Source: Alphaproteobacteria bacterium (GTDB lineage Bacteria; Pseudomonadota; Alphaproteobacteria; JACZXZ01). Taken from it: DNA of 37,671 nucleotides. Location of the stretch: assembly GCA_035625915.1 (NCBI GenBank), contig DASPOR010000035.1:1-37671 (forward strand). The letters run 5' to 3'. Below, one piece after another: positions 22,760 through 31,255 of this stretch. Both the position numbers and the translations under genes were made by a program. The notes under the pieces are model-generated. The model was not told the DNA's origin, did not search any database, and saw only the letters and a program-made list of their open reading frames with translations. Each line of letters begins with the position of its first letter. The first letter of the stretch is position 1.

Positions 22760-25162
22760 TCACGTGCGCAGACTGCCGCCGGTGGCCTTGACGACGGCTG
22801 TTACGATCTTCCTGCCGATTTCATCGATTTCCTCGTCCGTCAAGGTGCGTTCGACCGGCTGAAGCCTGATGCCGATCGCAAGCGACTTCTTGCCCTCCGG
22901 CACGCCCGGGCCAGCATAGACGTCGAAAACGGCGACTTCGGCGATGAGGGTCTTGTCGACTCCCTTGGCGGCGCGCACAACCGCTTGCGCCTCGACTTCG
23001 CGATCGAGGATGAATGCAAAATCGCGCTCGACCGGCTGAAACGGCGACGCCCTGAGGAGCGGCCGGATTTTACCGGCCTTGGCGCGGGGTTGCGGTACGC
23101 GATCGAGAAAGACCTCGAAAGCGACCATCGGGCCTTTCACGTCCATGTGCCGCAGGACTTTGGGATGGAGGGTCCCGAACCAGGCGAGCACGTTGGCCCC
23201 GAGGCGAATCGCACCCGACTGCCCCGGGTGATACCAGCCGGGCGCTTCCGAGGTGACTTGCACCTCGGCTGGTCCACCCGCTTCCGCGATTGCTGCGAGC
23301 GCGTCGGCCTTCGCGTCGAAGGTATCGGCGTCCCGGTGCGGCACGGCCCAATGACGCGGCACCACCTTGCCAGCGCGCACGCCCGCGGCGACCATCGCCT
23401 GGCCGGACGGCGTGTCATCGGCGTATTGCGGGCCGACCTCGAATAGAGCGAGATCGCCATGGCCGCGGTCCGCGTTTCGCCCCGCCGCTGCGATCAGGTT
23501 CGGCAAAACCGACGGGCGCATGACATCGAGATCGCTTGAAATCGGATTGGCGAGTGCGAGTGCCGGATTACCGCCGCCGAAGAGCGCCGCGTGACGCGAG
23601 TCGGTGAACGAGAATGTCACCGCTTCCATCAAGCCGCGAGCAGCGAGTCCTCGTTTCACAGCACGCACGCGCCGTTGGAAAGGCGTCAACGAAAGCTGGG
23701 GTAACGGTGTATCGAGCGGCATCGGCACGACGGGGATGCTGTCGTAGCCGCGCACGCGAAGGATGTCCTCGATGAGATCCGCCTCGGCTCCCACGTCGCC
23801 GCGCCAAGAGGGCGGCGACACCTTGAGTCCGTCCGTACCTTCGGCAGTTTCGTAGCCGAGGGCATCGAGGATGCGTTTCTGTTCGGCAAGCGTCATTTCA
23901 ACGCCACCGAGCGTTTCGACCCGATTCGGGCGCAGTGGAATTATCCGCCGCCAGCTCGGAAGCTCCCCGGCACTGACGACCTCGCTCGCCTCACCGCCGC
24001 AGAATTCGAGAACGAGCCGGGCCGCAACCTCGGCACCCCAGAGTGCGGATGTCGGATCGAGACCGCGCTCGAAGCGATAGCGCGCGTCGCTTTCTATTTG
24101 GAGCTTGCGACCGGTCCGCGCCGTGCGCACCGGGTCGAACAGCGCTACCTCGAGGAAGACGTTCTTCGTCGCCTCGGTACACCCGCTCGCTTCACCGCCC
24201 ATGATCCCGCCAAGACCATGGACCTCGTTACGGTCGACGATGACCGTCATTTCGCCGTCGAGGACATAGTGCTTTCCATTGAGGGCTTGGATGCTTTCGC
24301 CGGTCCGCGCCAAGCGCATCGTCAAATCGCCCGACACTTTGTCCGCGTCCCACACGTGAAGCGGACGACTGAGGTCGACAGTCACGTAGTTGGTGATGTC
24401 GACGAGTGCGGAGATGGGCCTGAGACCGATAGCGCGCAAGCGGTCCTGGAGCCAGCGCGGGCTCGGTCCGTTCGTCACGTTCCGAAAATAGCGCCCGACC
24501 ACGAACGGGCACGCACTTGCCGCGTCCCCGGGGAGCGCCCGCAACCATTTGACCGGGCTCGCGAACTGGCCTTTCATGGGTGCGGTGCGGGGATCGGGCT
24601 TCAGTCTGCCGAAACCGGCGGCGGCGAGATCGCGCGCGATGCCGCGCACGCCGAGCGCGTCCGCCCGGTTGGGCGTCACGGCTATGTCGATCACCGGATC
24701 GTCGAAACCCATGTACCTCGCGAAGAACTCGCCGACCGGCGCCTCCTCCGGAAGATCGATGATCCCCTCATGTTCGTCGGAGATGCCCATTTCCCGCTCG
24801 GAGCAGAGCATGCCGTTCGACTCGACACCCCGGATGACACCTTTCTGAAGGTCGAGGCCGGTGCCGGGGATGTGAACGCCTGCGGGCGCAAAGACGCCCT
24901 TCATGCCCGTCCGCGCGTTGGATGCGCCGCACACGACCTGGACTTTCCCATGCCCCGTATCGACGATACAGACACGCAACCGATCGGCGTTTGGGTGCTG
25001 CTTCGCTTCGACGACATAGGCGATCGTGAACGGCCGAAGCGCTTCGGCGCGGTCGACGACCTCCTCGACCTCGAGCCCGAGCATGGTGAGTGCGTCAGCA
25101 AGCTCACCAACGCTTTTCTCGGTCTCGAGATGATCCTTGAGCCAGCCGAGCGTGAACTTCAT
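22760..25162 (-). CDS. pheT: phenylalanine-tRNA ligase beta subunit
   Basis: The 800-residue beta chain of the alpha2-beta2 synthetase that charges tRNA-Phe. Domains in order are the tRNA-binding OB fold (about 40-150; [14 protein letters not shown]), the B3/B4 editing domain, B5, and the C-terminal ferredoxin-fold anticodon-binding domain ([19 protein letters not shown] to the end). I start at the ATG at 25162, whose ATGA overlaps the pheS stop by four bases and which gives the canonical [14 protein letters not shown] start; the open frame runs further upstream inside pheS. The overlap implies translational coupling of the two subunits. Nothing unusual was seen in the sequence. Confidence 0.97.
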   Translation of the reverse strand: MKFTLGWLKDHLETEKSVGELADALTMLGLEVEEVVDRAEALRPFTIAYVVEAKQHPNADRLRVCIVDTGHGKVQVVCGASNARTGMKGVFAPAGVHIPGTGLDLQKGVIRGVESNGMLCSEREMGISDEHEGIIDLPEEAPVGEFFARYMGFDDPVIDIAVTPNRADALGVRGIARDLAAAGFGRLKPDPRTAPMKGQFASPVKWLRALPGDAASACPFVVGRYFRNVTNGPSPRWLQDRLRAIGLRPISALVDITNYVTVDLSRPLHVWDADKVSGDLTMRLARTGESIQALNGKHYVLDGEMTVIVDRNEVHGLGGIMGGEASGCTEATKNVFLEVALFDPVRTARTGRKLQIESDARYRFERGLDPTSALWGAEVAARLVLEFCGGEASEVVSAGELPSWRRIIPLRPNRVETLGGVEMTLAEQKRILDALGYETAEGTDGLKVSPPSWRGDVGAEADLIEDILRVRGYDSIPVVPMPLDTPLPQLSLTPFQRRVRAVKRGLAARGLMEAVTFSFTDSRHAALFGGGNPALALANPISSDLDVMRPSVLPNLIAAAGRNADRGHGDLALFEVGPQYADDTPSGQAMVAAGVRAGKVVPRHWAVPHRDADTFDAKADALAAIAEAGGPAEVQVTSEAPGWYHPGQSGAIRLGANVLAWFGTLHPKVLRHMDVKGPMVAFEVFLDRVPQPRAKAGKIRPLLRASPFQPVERDFAFILDREVEAQAVVRAAKGVDKTLIAEVAVFDVYAGPGVPEGKKSLAIGIRLQPVERTLTDEEIDEIGRKIVTAVVKATGGSLRT

Positions 25163-26241
25163 CGGCTGAGCCCTCCAACAAGCGAAGGCACATCGAGGGC
25201 GGCGAATCCATAGTGGCGCAGCCAGCGCAAATCGGCGTCGAAGAAGGTGCGTAAGTCGGGAATGCCGTATTTGAGCATGGCAATTCGCTCGATCCCCATG
25301 CCGAAGGCGAAGCCCTGGTAGACGGCAGAATCGATGCCACACATTTCGAGGACCTTCGGATGCACCATGCCGCAGCCGAGGATTTCGAGCCAGTCGTCCC
25401 CCGCCCCGATCTTGAGTTCACCCCCTGTGCGGCTGCACCCGATATCCACTTCGGCGGAGGGTTCGGTGAAGGGAAAATGACTCGGACGGAACCGCACTGG
25501 CACATCCGGCACCTCGAAGAAGGCACGGCAGAATTCGATGAGACAGCCCTTGAGGTGCCCCATGTGCGACGTGCGATCGACGACGAGGCCTTCGACCTGA
25601 TGAAACATCGGCGTGTGCGTCATGTCGCTGTCGCAGCGATAGGTGCGTCCGGGTGCAATGATGCGAATGGGCGGTTTCACGCTCTGCATGGTGCGAACCT
25701 GAACGGGCGAGGTGTGTGTGCGTAACACCATGCGGGTGCCGTCCGGACGATCCTTGAGGTAGAAGGTATCCATCATCTGCCGTGCGGGATGTTCGGAAGG
25801 AATGTTAAGTGCCGTGAAATTATGAAAGTCGTCCTCGATGTCCGGCCCTTCCGCAACCGCGAAACCCATCTCGCCGAAGATCGCGGAAAGCTCGTCGATC
25901 GTCTGGCTGATCGGATGGACGCGCCCCTGATTCTCCGGGCGCGGCGGGAGTGTTACGTCCGTGCGCTCGCGCCTGAGCTTTGCATCGAGCTCTGCGTCGG
26001 CTAGTGCTGCCTTCCGCGCCTCAAGCGCCGACGCGACCGTGTCCTTGATGAGGTTCAGCCTGCGGCCCGCCTCCTTGCGCGACTGTTCATCGAGGCGGCC
26101 CAGGCCCTTCATGAGTTCGGTGATGCGTCCCTTGCGACCAAGGGCCGCGACCCGCACGTCCTCAAGGGCCGCGAGATCGCCAGCGGCTCCGATGTCGCGC
26201 ATCAAATCGCTCTCGAGGGATTCCAAATCGTCCATGCTCAT
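25159..26241 (-). CDS. pheS: phenylalanine-tRNA ligase alpha subunit
   Basis: The 360-residue catalytic chain of phenylalanyl-tRNA synthetase, a class II enzyme. After a helical N-terminal arm (1-90) come motif 1 around [18 protein letters not shown], motif 2 around [20 protein letters not shown], and motif 3 [13 protein letters not shown]. The ribosome site before the ATG at 26241 is weak. The gene overlaps pheT by four bases. It begins 50 bases after a strong terminator that closes rplT, so it needs its own promoter or readthrough. That terminator could also be an attenuator, as leader-peptide control of pheST is known in enteric bacteria, but I see no Phe-rich leader here. Confidence 0.97.
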   Translation of the reverse strand: MSMDDLESLESDLMRDIGAAGDLAALEDVRVAALGRKGRITELMKGLGRLDEQSRKEAGRRLNLIKDTVASALEARKAALADAELDAKLRRERTDVTLPPRPENQGRVHPISQTIDELSAIFGEMGFAVAEGPDIEDDFHNFTALNIPSEHPARQMMDTFYLKDRPDGTRMVLRTHTSPVQVRTMQSVKPPIRIIAPGRTYRCDSDMTHTPMFHQVEGLVVDRTSHMGHLKGCLIEFCRAFFEVPDVPVRFRPSHFPFTEPSAEVDIGCSRTGGELKIGAGDDWLEILGCGMVHPKVLEMCGIDSAVYQGFAFGMGIERIAMLKYGIPDLRTFFDADLRWLRHYGFAALDVPSLVGGLSR

Positions 26242-26291
26242 CTCATCCGGCTCTCATGCCACGCGGAGGGGTTGGGCGAGGGTGCTACACC

Positions 26292-26323
26292 AAAACAAAA
26301 GGGGCCTTGTCGCTCAAGGCCCC
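26292..26323 (-). terminator. intrinsic terminator after rplT
   Basis: GGGGCCTTG (26301-26309) and CAAGGCCCC (26315-26323) form a perfect nine-base stem with a five-base loop. On the minus strand it is followed by TTTTGTTTT. It lies 30 bases after the rplT stop and 51 bases before the pheS start, so it separates the ribosomal genes from pheST. Confidence 0.85.
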
Positions 26324-26352
26324 TTATCAGCGCCACCTCGCGGTCGGTTCGA

Positions 26353-26718
26353 TCAACCAGCCTTGGCGAGGGCCGCTTGGGCCTGGGACACCAAGGCCTT
26401 AAACGAAGCGGGGTCGCGAACCGCGAGATCGGCCAAGACCTTGCGGTCAAGCTCGACGCCGGCGACCTTGAGGCCGTGGACGAATTTACCATAGGTGAGG
26501 CCATGCTCGCGCACGCCTGCGTTGATACGCTGGATCCATAGCGCGCGGAAATCGCGCTTGCGGTTGCGCCGATCGCGATAGGCGTATTGCAGCCCCTTTT
26601 CGACCCTTTCGAGCGCGATGCGGAAATTGTTCTTGGCCCGGCCGCGATAACCCTTCGCAAGCTTCAAGACTTTCTTGTGCTTGGCGTGACGGGCGGAAGA
26701 AGAGGTTGCGCGCGCCAT
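26353..26718 (-). CDS. rplT: ribosomal protein L20
   Basis: The 121-residue protein is bL20, a primary binder of 23S rRNA needed for early assembly of the large subunit. The basic N-terminal arm ([20 protein letters not shown]) and the globular end ([18 protein letters not shown]) are characteristic, and length is normal. It lies three bases after rpmI and is surely co-transcribed with it. In other bacteria L20 represses its own operon by binding the leader mRNA; I cannot identify such a site here by eye. A strong terminator follows. Confidence 0.98.
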   Translation of the reverse strand: MARATSSSARHAKHKKVLKLAKGYRGRAKNNFRIALERVEKGLQYAYRDRRNRKRDFRALWIQRINAGVREHGLTYGKFVHGLKVAGVELDRKVLADLAVRDPASFKALVSQAQAALAKAG

Positions 26719-26721
26719 GAC

Positions 26722-26925
26722 TCAGCCCCTCGCGTAGGGCATATAGCCCTTCACAAGCCGCTCATCGCCCTTTCGCAGCACAAACGTGCCGCGCGATGTG
26801 CGCTTCATTTTTTGAGGCCGCTTCGAAAGACCGTGACGCTTCAAGGCAACCGCCGCCTTGATTTTGCCGGACGCCGTGCGCTTGAAGCGCTTCTTTGCGC
26901 CGGACTTCGTCTTTAGCTTGGGCAT
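26722..26925 (-). CDS. rpmI: ribosomal protein L35
   Basis: The 67-residue protein is bL35 ([15 protein letters not shown] at the start), a small, very basic large-subunit protein. AAGGA lies eight bases before the ATG at 26925. rplT follows directly. Upstream is not infC, as is usual, but 254 bases of non-coding sequence with a terminator at 27127-27152 and then a broken GYD-domain gene. rpmI-rplT therefore probably has its own promoter in the 200 bases before it. The open frame continues far upstream of the ATG, but that extension is not protein-like. Confidence 0.97.
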   Translation of the reverse strand: MPKLKTKSGAKKRFKRTASGKIKAAVALKRHGLSKRPQKMKRTSRGTFVLRKGDERLVKGYMPYARG

Positions 26926-27126
26926 TTTGCGTGTCCTTGTCGAGAGAGGTTGACGCTTCAAGAGCGGTTGGGCATGCCCTTTGTGGCCGCGCCGCTCGCA
27001 ATGAAGCCGTGGGTTATACAGAGATAGAGGGCCGAAGGCAAGTGCCGGTTGGCAAACCGCAAGGGGCGTTGGCCTTCTCGAACTATCGTTCTTCCATGGG
27101 CCAAATGCCGACCCTGGGACTTCCGC

Positions 27127-27152
27127 AAAAAAATGCCCCGCCGGAGCGAGGC
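27127..27152 (-). terminator. intrinsic terminator between the GYD pseudogene and rpmI
   Basis: GCCCCGC (27135-27141) and GCGAGGC (27146-27152) pair over seven positions with one wobble pair around a four-base loop. On the minus strand the stem is followed by ATTTTTTT. It lies 28 bases after the GYD gene stop and about 200 bases before rpmI. It ends the infC-side transcript, or attenuates it. Confidence 0.75.
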
Positions 27153-27179
27153 CCAGTTGCGGTATCGCATTTCTTGGAC

Positions 27180-27472
27180 TCAGGCTACAGCAGCCAAGAT
27201 TTTGTCGAAGTCCGCCTCGGGGAATACCTTGATCGTCGTGGTGCGCACGTTCCCCCTCGATGCCAGCGATAGAACGTACTTGGCAATGTCGGCGTCGTCC
27301 GCGGCTTCGGCCTGGATGATCAAGTCGAACGCACCCATGGCCAGTTGAGAGCTTTTGACCTGGACGCCGAATTTCCCGCCAATTCCCTCGCGGCGGCCCG
27401 GCGCTTCGGCGCCTCTTTGATGTTCCTGATCCCTTGATCGGTAAAATTAGCCAACAGAACGTATGAGGACAT
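27180..27472 (-). pseudogene. GYD-domain protein gene with a frameshift
   Basis: From the ATG at 27472 the frame gives [20 protein letters not shown] and then [11 protein letters not shown], the start of a GYD-domain protein, a small ferredoxin-like family of unknown function of about 97 residues. Near 27375-27385 the frame is lost. One frame over it continues [20 protein letters not shown] and [20 protein letters not shown] to TGA at 27180. The total of 293 bases is one short of a multiple of three, so a single base is missing. AGGGAGG lies six bases before the ATG, and both halves keep family sequence, so the mutation is recent or a sequencing error. It sits between infC and rpmI and is followed by a terminator. 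Confidence 0.8.
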
Positions 27473-27599
27473 GACGTGCCTCCCTCGAAACAGAGGAGAT
27501 GGACCTCGGCGGGTCCACGGGGAGGATTATGCCACGAAGTGCCCATGAGGTATCGAGGACCGACCCTGGGCAACGGCTTTGGCGCCACGACGGCATCCG

Positions 27600-28136
27600 C
27601 TATTTGGGCGCGATCACCATCGTCATCTGCCGGCCTTCCATCTTGGGGAACTGCTCCACTTTGCCAAGCTCGCTCAGATCGCCGCGCACGCGTTCGAGCA
27701 CGCGCATGCCGATCTCCTGGTGAACGAGTTCCCGGCCCCGGAAGCGAAGGGTGACTTTGACCTTGTCGCCCTCTTCAAGAAACTTCACGACCGCCCGCAT
27801 CTTGATCTGATAGTCGTGATCATCGATCGAGGGGCGCATCTTGATCTCCTTGATCTCGATGACCTTCTGCTTTTTGCGCGCCTCGTTCTTCTTCTTTTGC
27901 TCCTCGTACTTGAACTTGCCGAAATCGAGGATCTTGACGACCGGAGGTATCGCCCCCGGTGCTATCTCGACAAGATCGAGGCCTGCTTGCTCGGCTCGCC
28001 CGAGTGCCTGGGCGATCGAAACAACCCCGATATTTTCGCCATTTTCGTCGATCAGCCGCACCTCAGCTGCACGGATTTGCTCGTTGATCGCCGGTCCGTC
28101 CCGGGACGGCGTCATTTCAAAGGGGGGTCTAACTAT
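27600..28136 (-). CDS. infC: translation initiation factor IF-3, with a probable AUA start
   Basis: IF-3 binds the 30S subunit, checks the start codon and keeps subunits apart. Both domains are present: the N-terminal domain ([27 protein letters not shown]), the basic linker ([20 protein letters not shown]) and the C-terminal domain ([14 protein letters not shown]). An ATG at 28115 has no ribosome site, only C-rich sequence before it. In the same frame seven codons upstream is ATA (28134-28136), seven bases after GGAG (in AAGGAGATACTAA). The added VRPPFE residues resemble the start of alphaproteobacterial IF-3 (M-R-R-P-F). Non-standard infC starts (AUU, AUA) are known and allow IF-3 to repress itself. 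The gene is therefore placed at 28136, 178 residues. A possible leader ORF ends just before the ribosome site. Confidence 0.95.
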   Translation of the reverse strand: MVRPPFEMTPSRDGPAINEQIRAAEVRLIDENGENIGVVSIAQALGRAEQAGLDLVEIAPGAIPPVVKILDFGKFKYEEQKKKNEARKKQKVIEIKEIKMRPSIDDHDYQIKMRAVVKFLEEGDKVKVTLRFRGRELVHQEIGMRVLERVRGDLSELGKVEQFPKMEGRQMTMVIAPK

Positions 28137-28139
28137 TTA

Positions 28140-28147
28140 GTATCTCC
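28140..28147 (-). promoter_or_regulatory. ribosome binding site that fixes the infC start
   Basis: On the minus strand AAGGAGATAC lies immediately upstream of the ATA at 28136. It is the only good ribosome site near infC, and no ATG, GTG or TTG lies at a proper distance from it in any frame that gives a protein. It overlaps the end of the short ORF at 28149. Confidence 0.6.
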
Positions 28148-28148
28148 T

Positions 28149-28211
28149 TCAAGCGAGGGCGCGCCAAACGACTCCGTCCTCCCGCGACGAGCCGTTCCGG
28201 TAAGCGCGCAT
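28149..28211 (-). CDS. possible 20-residue leader ORF upstream of infC
   Basis: An ATG at 28211 follows AGGTGG by four bases. The frame MRAYRNGSSREDGVVWRALA ends with TGA at 28149, and the ribosome site of infC begins in the next base. This spacing would allow ribosomes ending the leader to restart on infC. I know no such leader from the literature and the peptide shows no run of one amino acid, so attenuation by charging is not suggested. It may be a chance frame. Confidence 0.3.
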   Translation of the reverse strand: MRAYRNGSSREDGVVWRALA

Positions 28212-28246
28212 GATTCCACCTGACTGCCGGAACCGCAGCCGGCCTA

Positions 28247-28274
28247 AGTCTAGTGATCGAACGCTGCCATGCAA
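28247..28274 (-). promoter_or_regulatory. weak promoter candidate for infC
   Basis: On the minus strand TTGCAT (28269-28274) and TAGACT (28247-28252) are spaced by 16 bases and match the sigma-70 pattern in three and four of six positions. They lie between the end of the GT9 gene and the possible leader ORF. The match is modest. Confidence 0.25.
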
Positions 28275-28288
28275 GGCTTTCTTTACTG

Positions 28289-29233
28289 TTAAGAACAGGC
28301 TTCTTGGCGCGGAAGGGCGTCGAGCACCTCCGTTAATTTCAGCTCGTAAAGCCGCCGACGCCGGAGGATCGTCACCCGCGCGCCGCGTGGCGCGCACAGG
28401 GCCGGGTCCGATGCCCCCGAGAAAAGCACGAGCGATGGGCAGCCGGCTGCCGCCGTCAAGTGCATGGGCCCGGTGTCGTTGCCGACCGCGAGAGCTGCAT
28501 CGCGCGCAAGGGTAATAATCTCGAGGATGTTCGTCTCGCCGGTGAGATCGCGCGCCGTCGCCGCGCGTGCAACGATCGCTCGGCCGAACGGCCGGTCGGC
28601 CTTGGTTCCGAGGATTACGGGAACGATGGCGGCACGCTCCAATTCATGGGCAAGCCCCGCATACCGCTCAAGCGGCCAGCGCTTCGCCGGCCGATGCGGC
28701 GAGGCACCGGGCACAAGAAGGGCATAACGCCCCGGCAACGCGAAGCGGCTTAGATCCGCCTTCGCCCACGACACGTCGGGCAATCCCACATCGCGGATTC
28801 CGGCGATGCGCAACTGATCCGCCTGGCGATCGATCGTGTGCATTCGCTCCCGTTCGGGATTGTTGTGATGATGCGAACAGCCCAGCACGATCCCCGACCA
28901 TTCTGGCCACGGCCCGGGCCAAAAGAGACGGAAGTACCACCCGCTTCTGTCCGATGTTTGAAGATCGTAGACGCGCTCGAACAGCACCTCGCGCAAGCGG
29001 CGCCGAAAGCGCAGCCAAGCGCGGATCGCCAGTATCGGAGGCCGATCGTCGAGCCAAACATCGTCGAAATAGCCCGAGGACTGGCCGAGTTGCGCGAACG
29101 GCGCAGTCGTCAACAGGACGATGTGGGCATCTCCGTGGTGCCGGCGGATTGCCGCCATCGGACCCATTGCCTGGACGAAATCGCCGAGGGCGCCGAGCTT
29201 GATGACAAGAATACGCTGCCGTCCGGACGTCAC
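28289..29233 (-). CDS. glycosyltransferase family 9 (heptosyltransferase-like)
   Basis: The 314-residue protein has the GT9 layout of ADP-heptose:LPS heptosyltransferases. It starts RILVIKLGALGDFVQAMGP, the family's N-terminal signature, and carries VPGASPHRPAKRWP and VGNDTGPMHLTAAAGCP with SLVLFSGASDP in the sugar-nucleotide domain. It should add a heptose or similar sugar to lipopolysaccharide core at the cytoplasmic face. The ATG at 29233 overlaps the stop of the GT4 gene by four bases, so the two are translated together. It is the last gene before the infC promoter region. The acceptor and sugar cannot be told from the sequence. Confidence 0.88.
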   Translation of the reverse strand: MTSGRQRILVIKLGALGDFVQAMGPMAAIRRHHGDAHIVLLTTAPFAQLGQSSGYFDDVWLDDRPPILAIRAWLRFRRRLREVLFERVYDLQTSDRSGWYFRLFWPGPWPEWSGIVLGCSHHHNNPERERMHTIDRQADQLRIAGIRDVGLPDVSWAKADLSRFALPGRYALLVPGASPHRPAKRWPLERYAGLAHELERAAIVPVILGTKADRPFGRAIVARAATARDLTGETNILEIITLARDAALAVGNDTGPMHLTAAAGCPSLVLFSGASDPALCAPRGARVTILRRRRLYELKLTEVLDALPRQEACS

Positions 29234-30438
29234 GCGCTGACGACCGCGCGTTCGCGAAGCTCGTCATAAACCGCCAATGTGCGTTCGCACATGGTCTCCT
29301 TCGCGAATTGTTCATGGGCGCGTGCGATTACGGATTCGGCAAGCCGCTCCCGCACGCGAGGGTCGAGGGCGAGCGCCTGGGAGAGTGCTTCGGCGAGCGC
29401 CTCGGCATCGCCCGGTGTCGTTAGCCAGCTCATTTCGCTCGCGATCACGATCTCTCGCGACCCGCCGTGATCGCTTGCGATCACCGGCCGGCCCATCGCC
29501 TGCGCCTCTACCGTCACCCGGCCGAACGGCTCGGGCTCCGTCGAGGCCGACACGACGACATCGGAAAGCATATATGCCGCCGCCATGTCATTGCAGTGAT
29601 CCACGATATGGACGATGGGCGTCAATCCCAGCCGCAGAATGCGGCGTTCAAGCTCCCTGCGATATCTGCTCCGCCCCTGATCGGAGCCGACAAGGACACA
29701 TCTCACGTCGAGGCGCCCAAGCCGGGCCAAGGCGTCGAGCAGGACGTGATGTCCTTTCCACCGGGTAAGCCGTCCCGGCAACATGATGACGGGCATGCCA
29801 TCCTGAAGGCGCCACTGTCGCGCGAGTTGAACGAGGCGAGACGGCGCCACATGCGCCGGATTGAAGACCTCGAGGTCGATACCCCGGGGAATGAGACGGA
29901 TGCGGGCCGGGTCGACGCCGTAGCGCGTCTGAATTAGCGTTTCAATATGTTCAGAGATCGCAATGACCAGTTCACCCCGCACCATCACCGAGTTGTATAA
30001 GCGCTTGAGATAGTTGCCCTCGGAATACTTGCCGTGAAAGGTGGTGAGAAAGGGCCGGCCGGTGCGTCGTGCAGCGGCGATCGCACTCCACGCCGGCGCG
30101 CGGCTCCGTGCATGCACGATATCGACGTTGTTCCGTTCGACGAGATCGACAAGCCGGCCTACGTTCTTACGCATCACAAACGGGTTCTTGCTCGCAAGCG
30201 GAAGCACGATGTGCTCGGCTCCGGCGCGCGTCAGCTCTCGCACGAGCGGGCCGCCGGAAGACGCGACGAGCGCACGGCCGCCGCTGCGCACCAGGGCCGT
30301 CGCTACATCGACGCAGCCCCGCTCGGCACCCCCCGTATGGAGGGCTGGCAGGACCTGCAGAACCGTCGGCCGCTCGGCGCGTGTACGCCCGGTTGGGCGC
30401 TGCCCGGTCTCAATGCTAGAGTGCGTATCGATACCCAT
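29230..30438 (-). CDS. glycosyltransferase family 4
   Basis: The 402-residue protein is a GT-B fold transferase of family 4. It starts with VLQVLPALHTGGAERGCVD, where GGAER is a common acceptor-domain motif. The donor domain has VIMLPGRLTRWKGH and the E-x7-E motif (EPFGRVTVEAQAMG) that contacts the nucleotide sugar. I start at the ATG at 30438 (MGIDTHSS) rather than further upstream, because the longer frame would run into the divergent hydrolase gene at 30461. It overlaps the GT9 gene, giving an envelope-polysaccharide or LPS-core gene pair. Only 22 bases separate it from the divergent start, so the promoters must overlap the genes or each other. Confidence 0.88.
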   Translation of the reverse strand: MGIDTHSSIETGQRPTGRTRAERPTVLQVLPALHTGGAERGCVDVATALVRSGGRALVASSGGPLVRELTRAGAEHIVLPLASKNPFVMRKNVGRLVDLVERNNVDIVHARSRAPAWSAIAAARRTGRPFLTTFHGKYSEGNYLKRLYNSVMVRGELVIAISEHIETLIQTRYGVDPARIRLIPRGIDLEVFNPAHVAPSRLVQLARQWRLQDGMPVIMLPGRLTRWKGHHVLLDALARLGRLDVRCVLVGSDQGRSRYRRELERRILRLGLTPIVHIVDHCNDMAAAYMLSDVVVSASTEPEPFGRVTVEAQAMGRPVIASDHGGSREIVIASEMSWLTTPGDAEALAEALSQALALDPRVRERLAESVIARAHEQFAKETMCERTLAVYDELRERAVVSA

Positions 30439-30460
30439 GCTGAATTGAACCGAGAAAGAT

Positions 30461-31240
30461 ATGCCTGTCGTGGAATCGCGCGACAACCCCCCGCTGCGAC
30501 GGCTTGCGCGGCCGGCCGGCGGCACTATCGCGTATCACAAGTTGGATGGCCGGTCACCAACCGTCATGTTCCTTACCGGCTATCGCTCCGACATGAGCGG
30601 CGGCAAGGCGCTGGCGCTGGAGGCTCTTTGCAAACGCCGCGGCCAAGCGTACTTGCGCTTCGATTATAGCGGGCACGGGCAGTCCTCAGGTCGCTTCGAG
30701 GACACTGTGATCAGCGACTGGTTGGGGGATGCGCTCCTGGCGCTCGACTCCCTCACCACGGGCCCGGTTATTCTTGTGGGGTCGAGCCTCGGCGGGTGGA
30801 TCATGTTGCTGGTCGCGAAGCGGCGGCCGGACCGCATCAAGGGCCTGGTCGGTATCGCCGCCGCTCCCGATTTTACCGAAGATCTGATGTGGCGTAATTT
30901 TTCGGCCGAACAGCGAAACGTCCTGATGCGCGACGGTATCGTTCATTTGCCGTCCGAGTACGACCCCACACCCACCCCTGTCACCCTCGCACTCATCGAG
31001 GACGGAAAGGCCAATTTACTGCTGACCGGCTCGATCCCCTTCGACGGTCCCGTGCGGCTCATCCACGGCCTTTCCGATCCGGACGTGCCGTGGCAAACAT
31101 CGATGCGCATAAAGGACGGTCTGACGTCGGGGGACGTCGAGATCACGTTGGTCAAGGGTGCGGGGCACCGTCTTTCCGAGCTGCAAGACCTCGAGCGAAT
31201 GTGCGAGACCGTTGCGAGACTTTGCGACCGGTTCGGCTGA
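30461..31240 (+). CDS. alpha/beta hydrolase
   Basis: The 259-residue protein is an alpha/beta hydrolase. The nucleophile is Ser109 in VGSSLGGW, the acid is in HGLSDPDVPW, and the base is in GAGHRLS. FDYSGHGQSSG after strand four is typical. It recalls the ABHD10 or palmitoyl-thioesterase-like group, with possible action on acyl esters or thioesters, but substrate is unknown. The ribosome site before the ATG at 30461 is weak (GAGAAAGAT). It is divergent from the glycosyltransferase pair and ends six bases before the convergent epimerase-like gene, with a hairpin across both stops. Confidence 0.85.
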   Translation: MPVVESRDNPPLRRLARPAGGTIAYHKLDGRSPTVMFLTGYRSDMSGGKALALEALCKRRGQAYLRFDYSGHGQSSGRFEDTVISDWLGDALLALDSLTTGPVILVGSSLGGWIMLLVAKRRPDRIKGLVGIAAAPDFTEDLMWRNFSAEQRNVLMRDGIVHLPSEYDPTPTPVTLALIEDGKANLLLTGSIPFDGPVRLIHGLSDPDVPWQTSMRIKDGLTSGDVEITLVKGAGHRLSELQDLERMCETVARLCDRFG

Positions 31241-31255
31241 GGCCGGTCAGGCCTC
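31239..31255. terminator. hairpin spanning two convergent stop codons
   Basis: GAGGCC (31239-31244) and GGCCTC (31250-31255) form a perfect six-base stem around GGTCA. The left arm starts within the hydrolase stop codon and the right arm overlaps the end of the epimerase-like gene. It may serve as a shared transcript end for both genes, though T-tracts are short. Confidence 0.4.

Noticed and set aside
22760-25342. Longer pheT starting within pheS at 25342
   Set aside because: The canonical PheT start MKFTLGWL at 25162 overlaps the pheS stop by four bases, the usual arrangement; the extra 60 residues are pheS read in another frame.
26722-27588. 288-codon frame extending rpmI upstream
   Set aside because: Only the last 67 residues are L35. 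The extension crosses a terminator and is in a different frame from the GYD gene.
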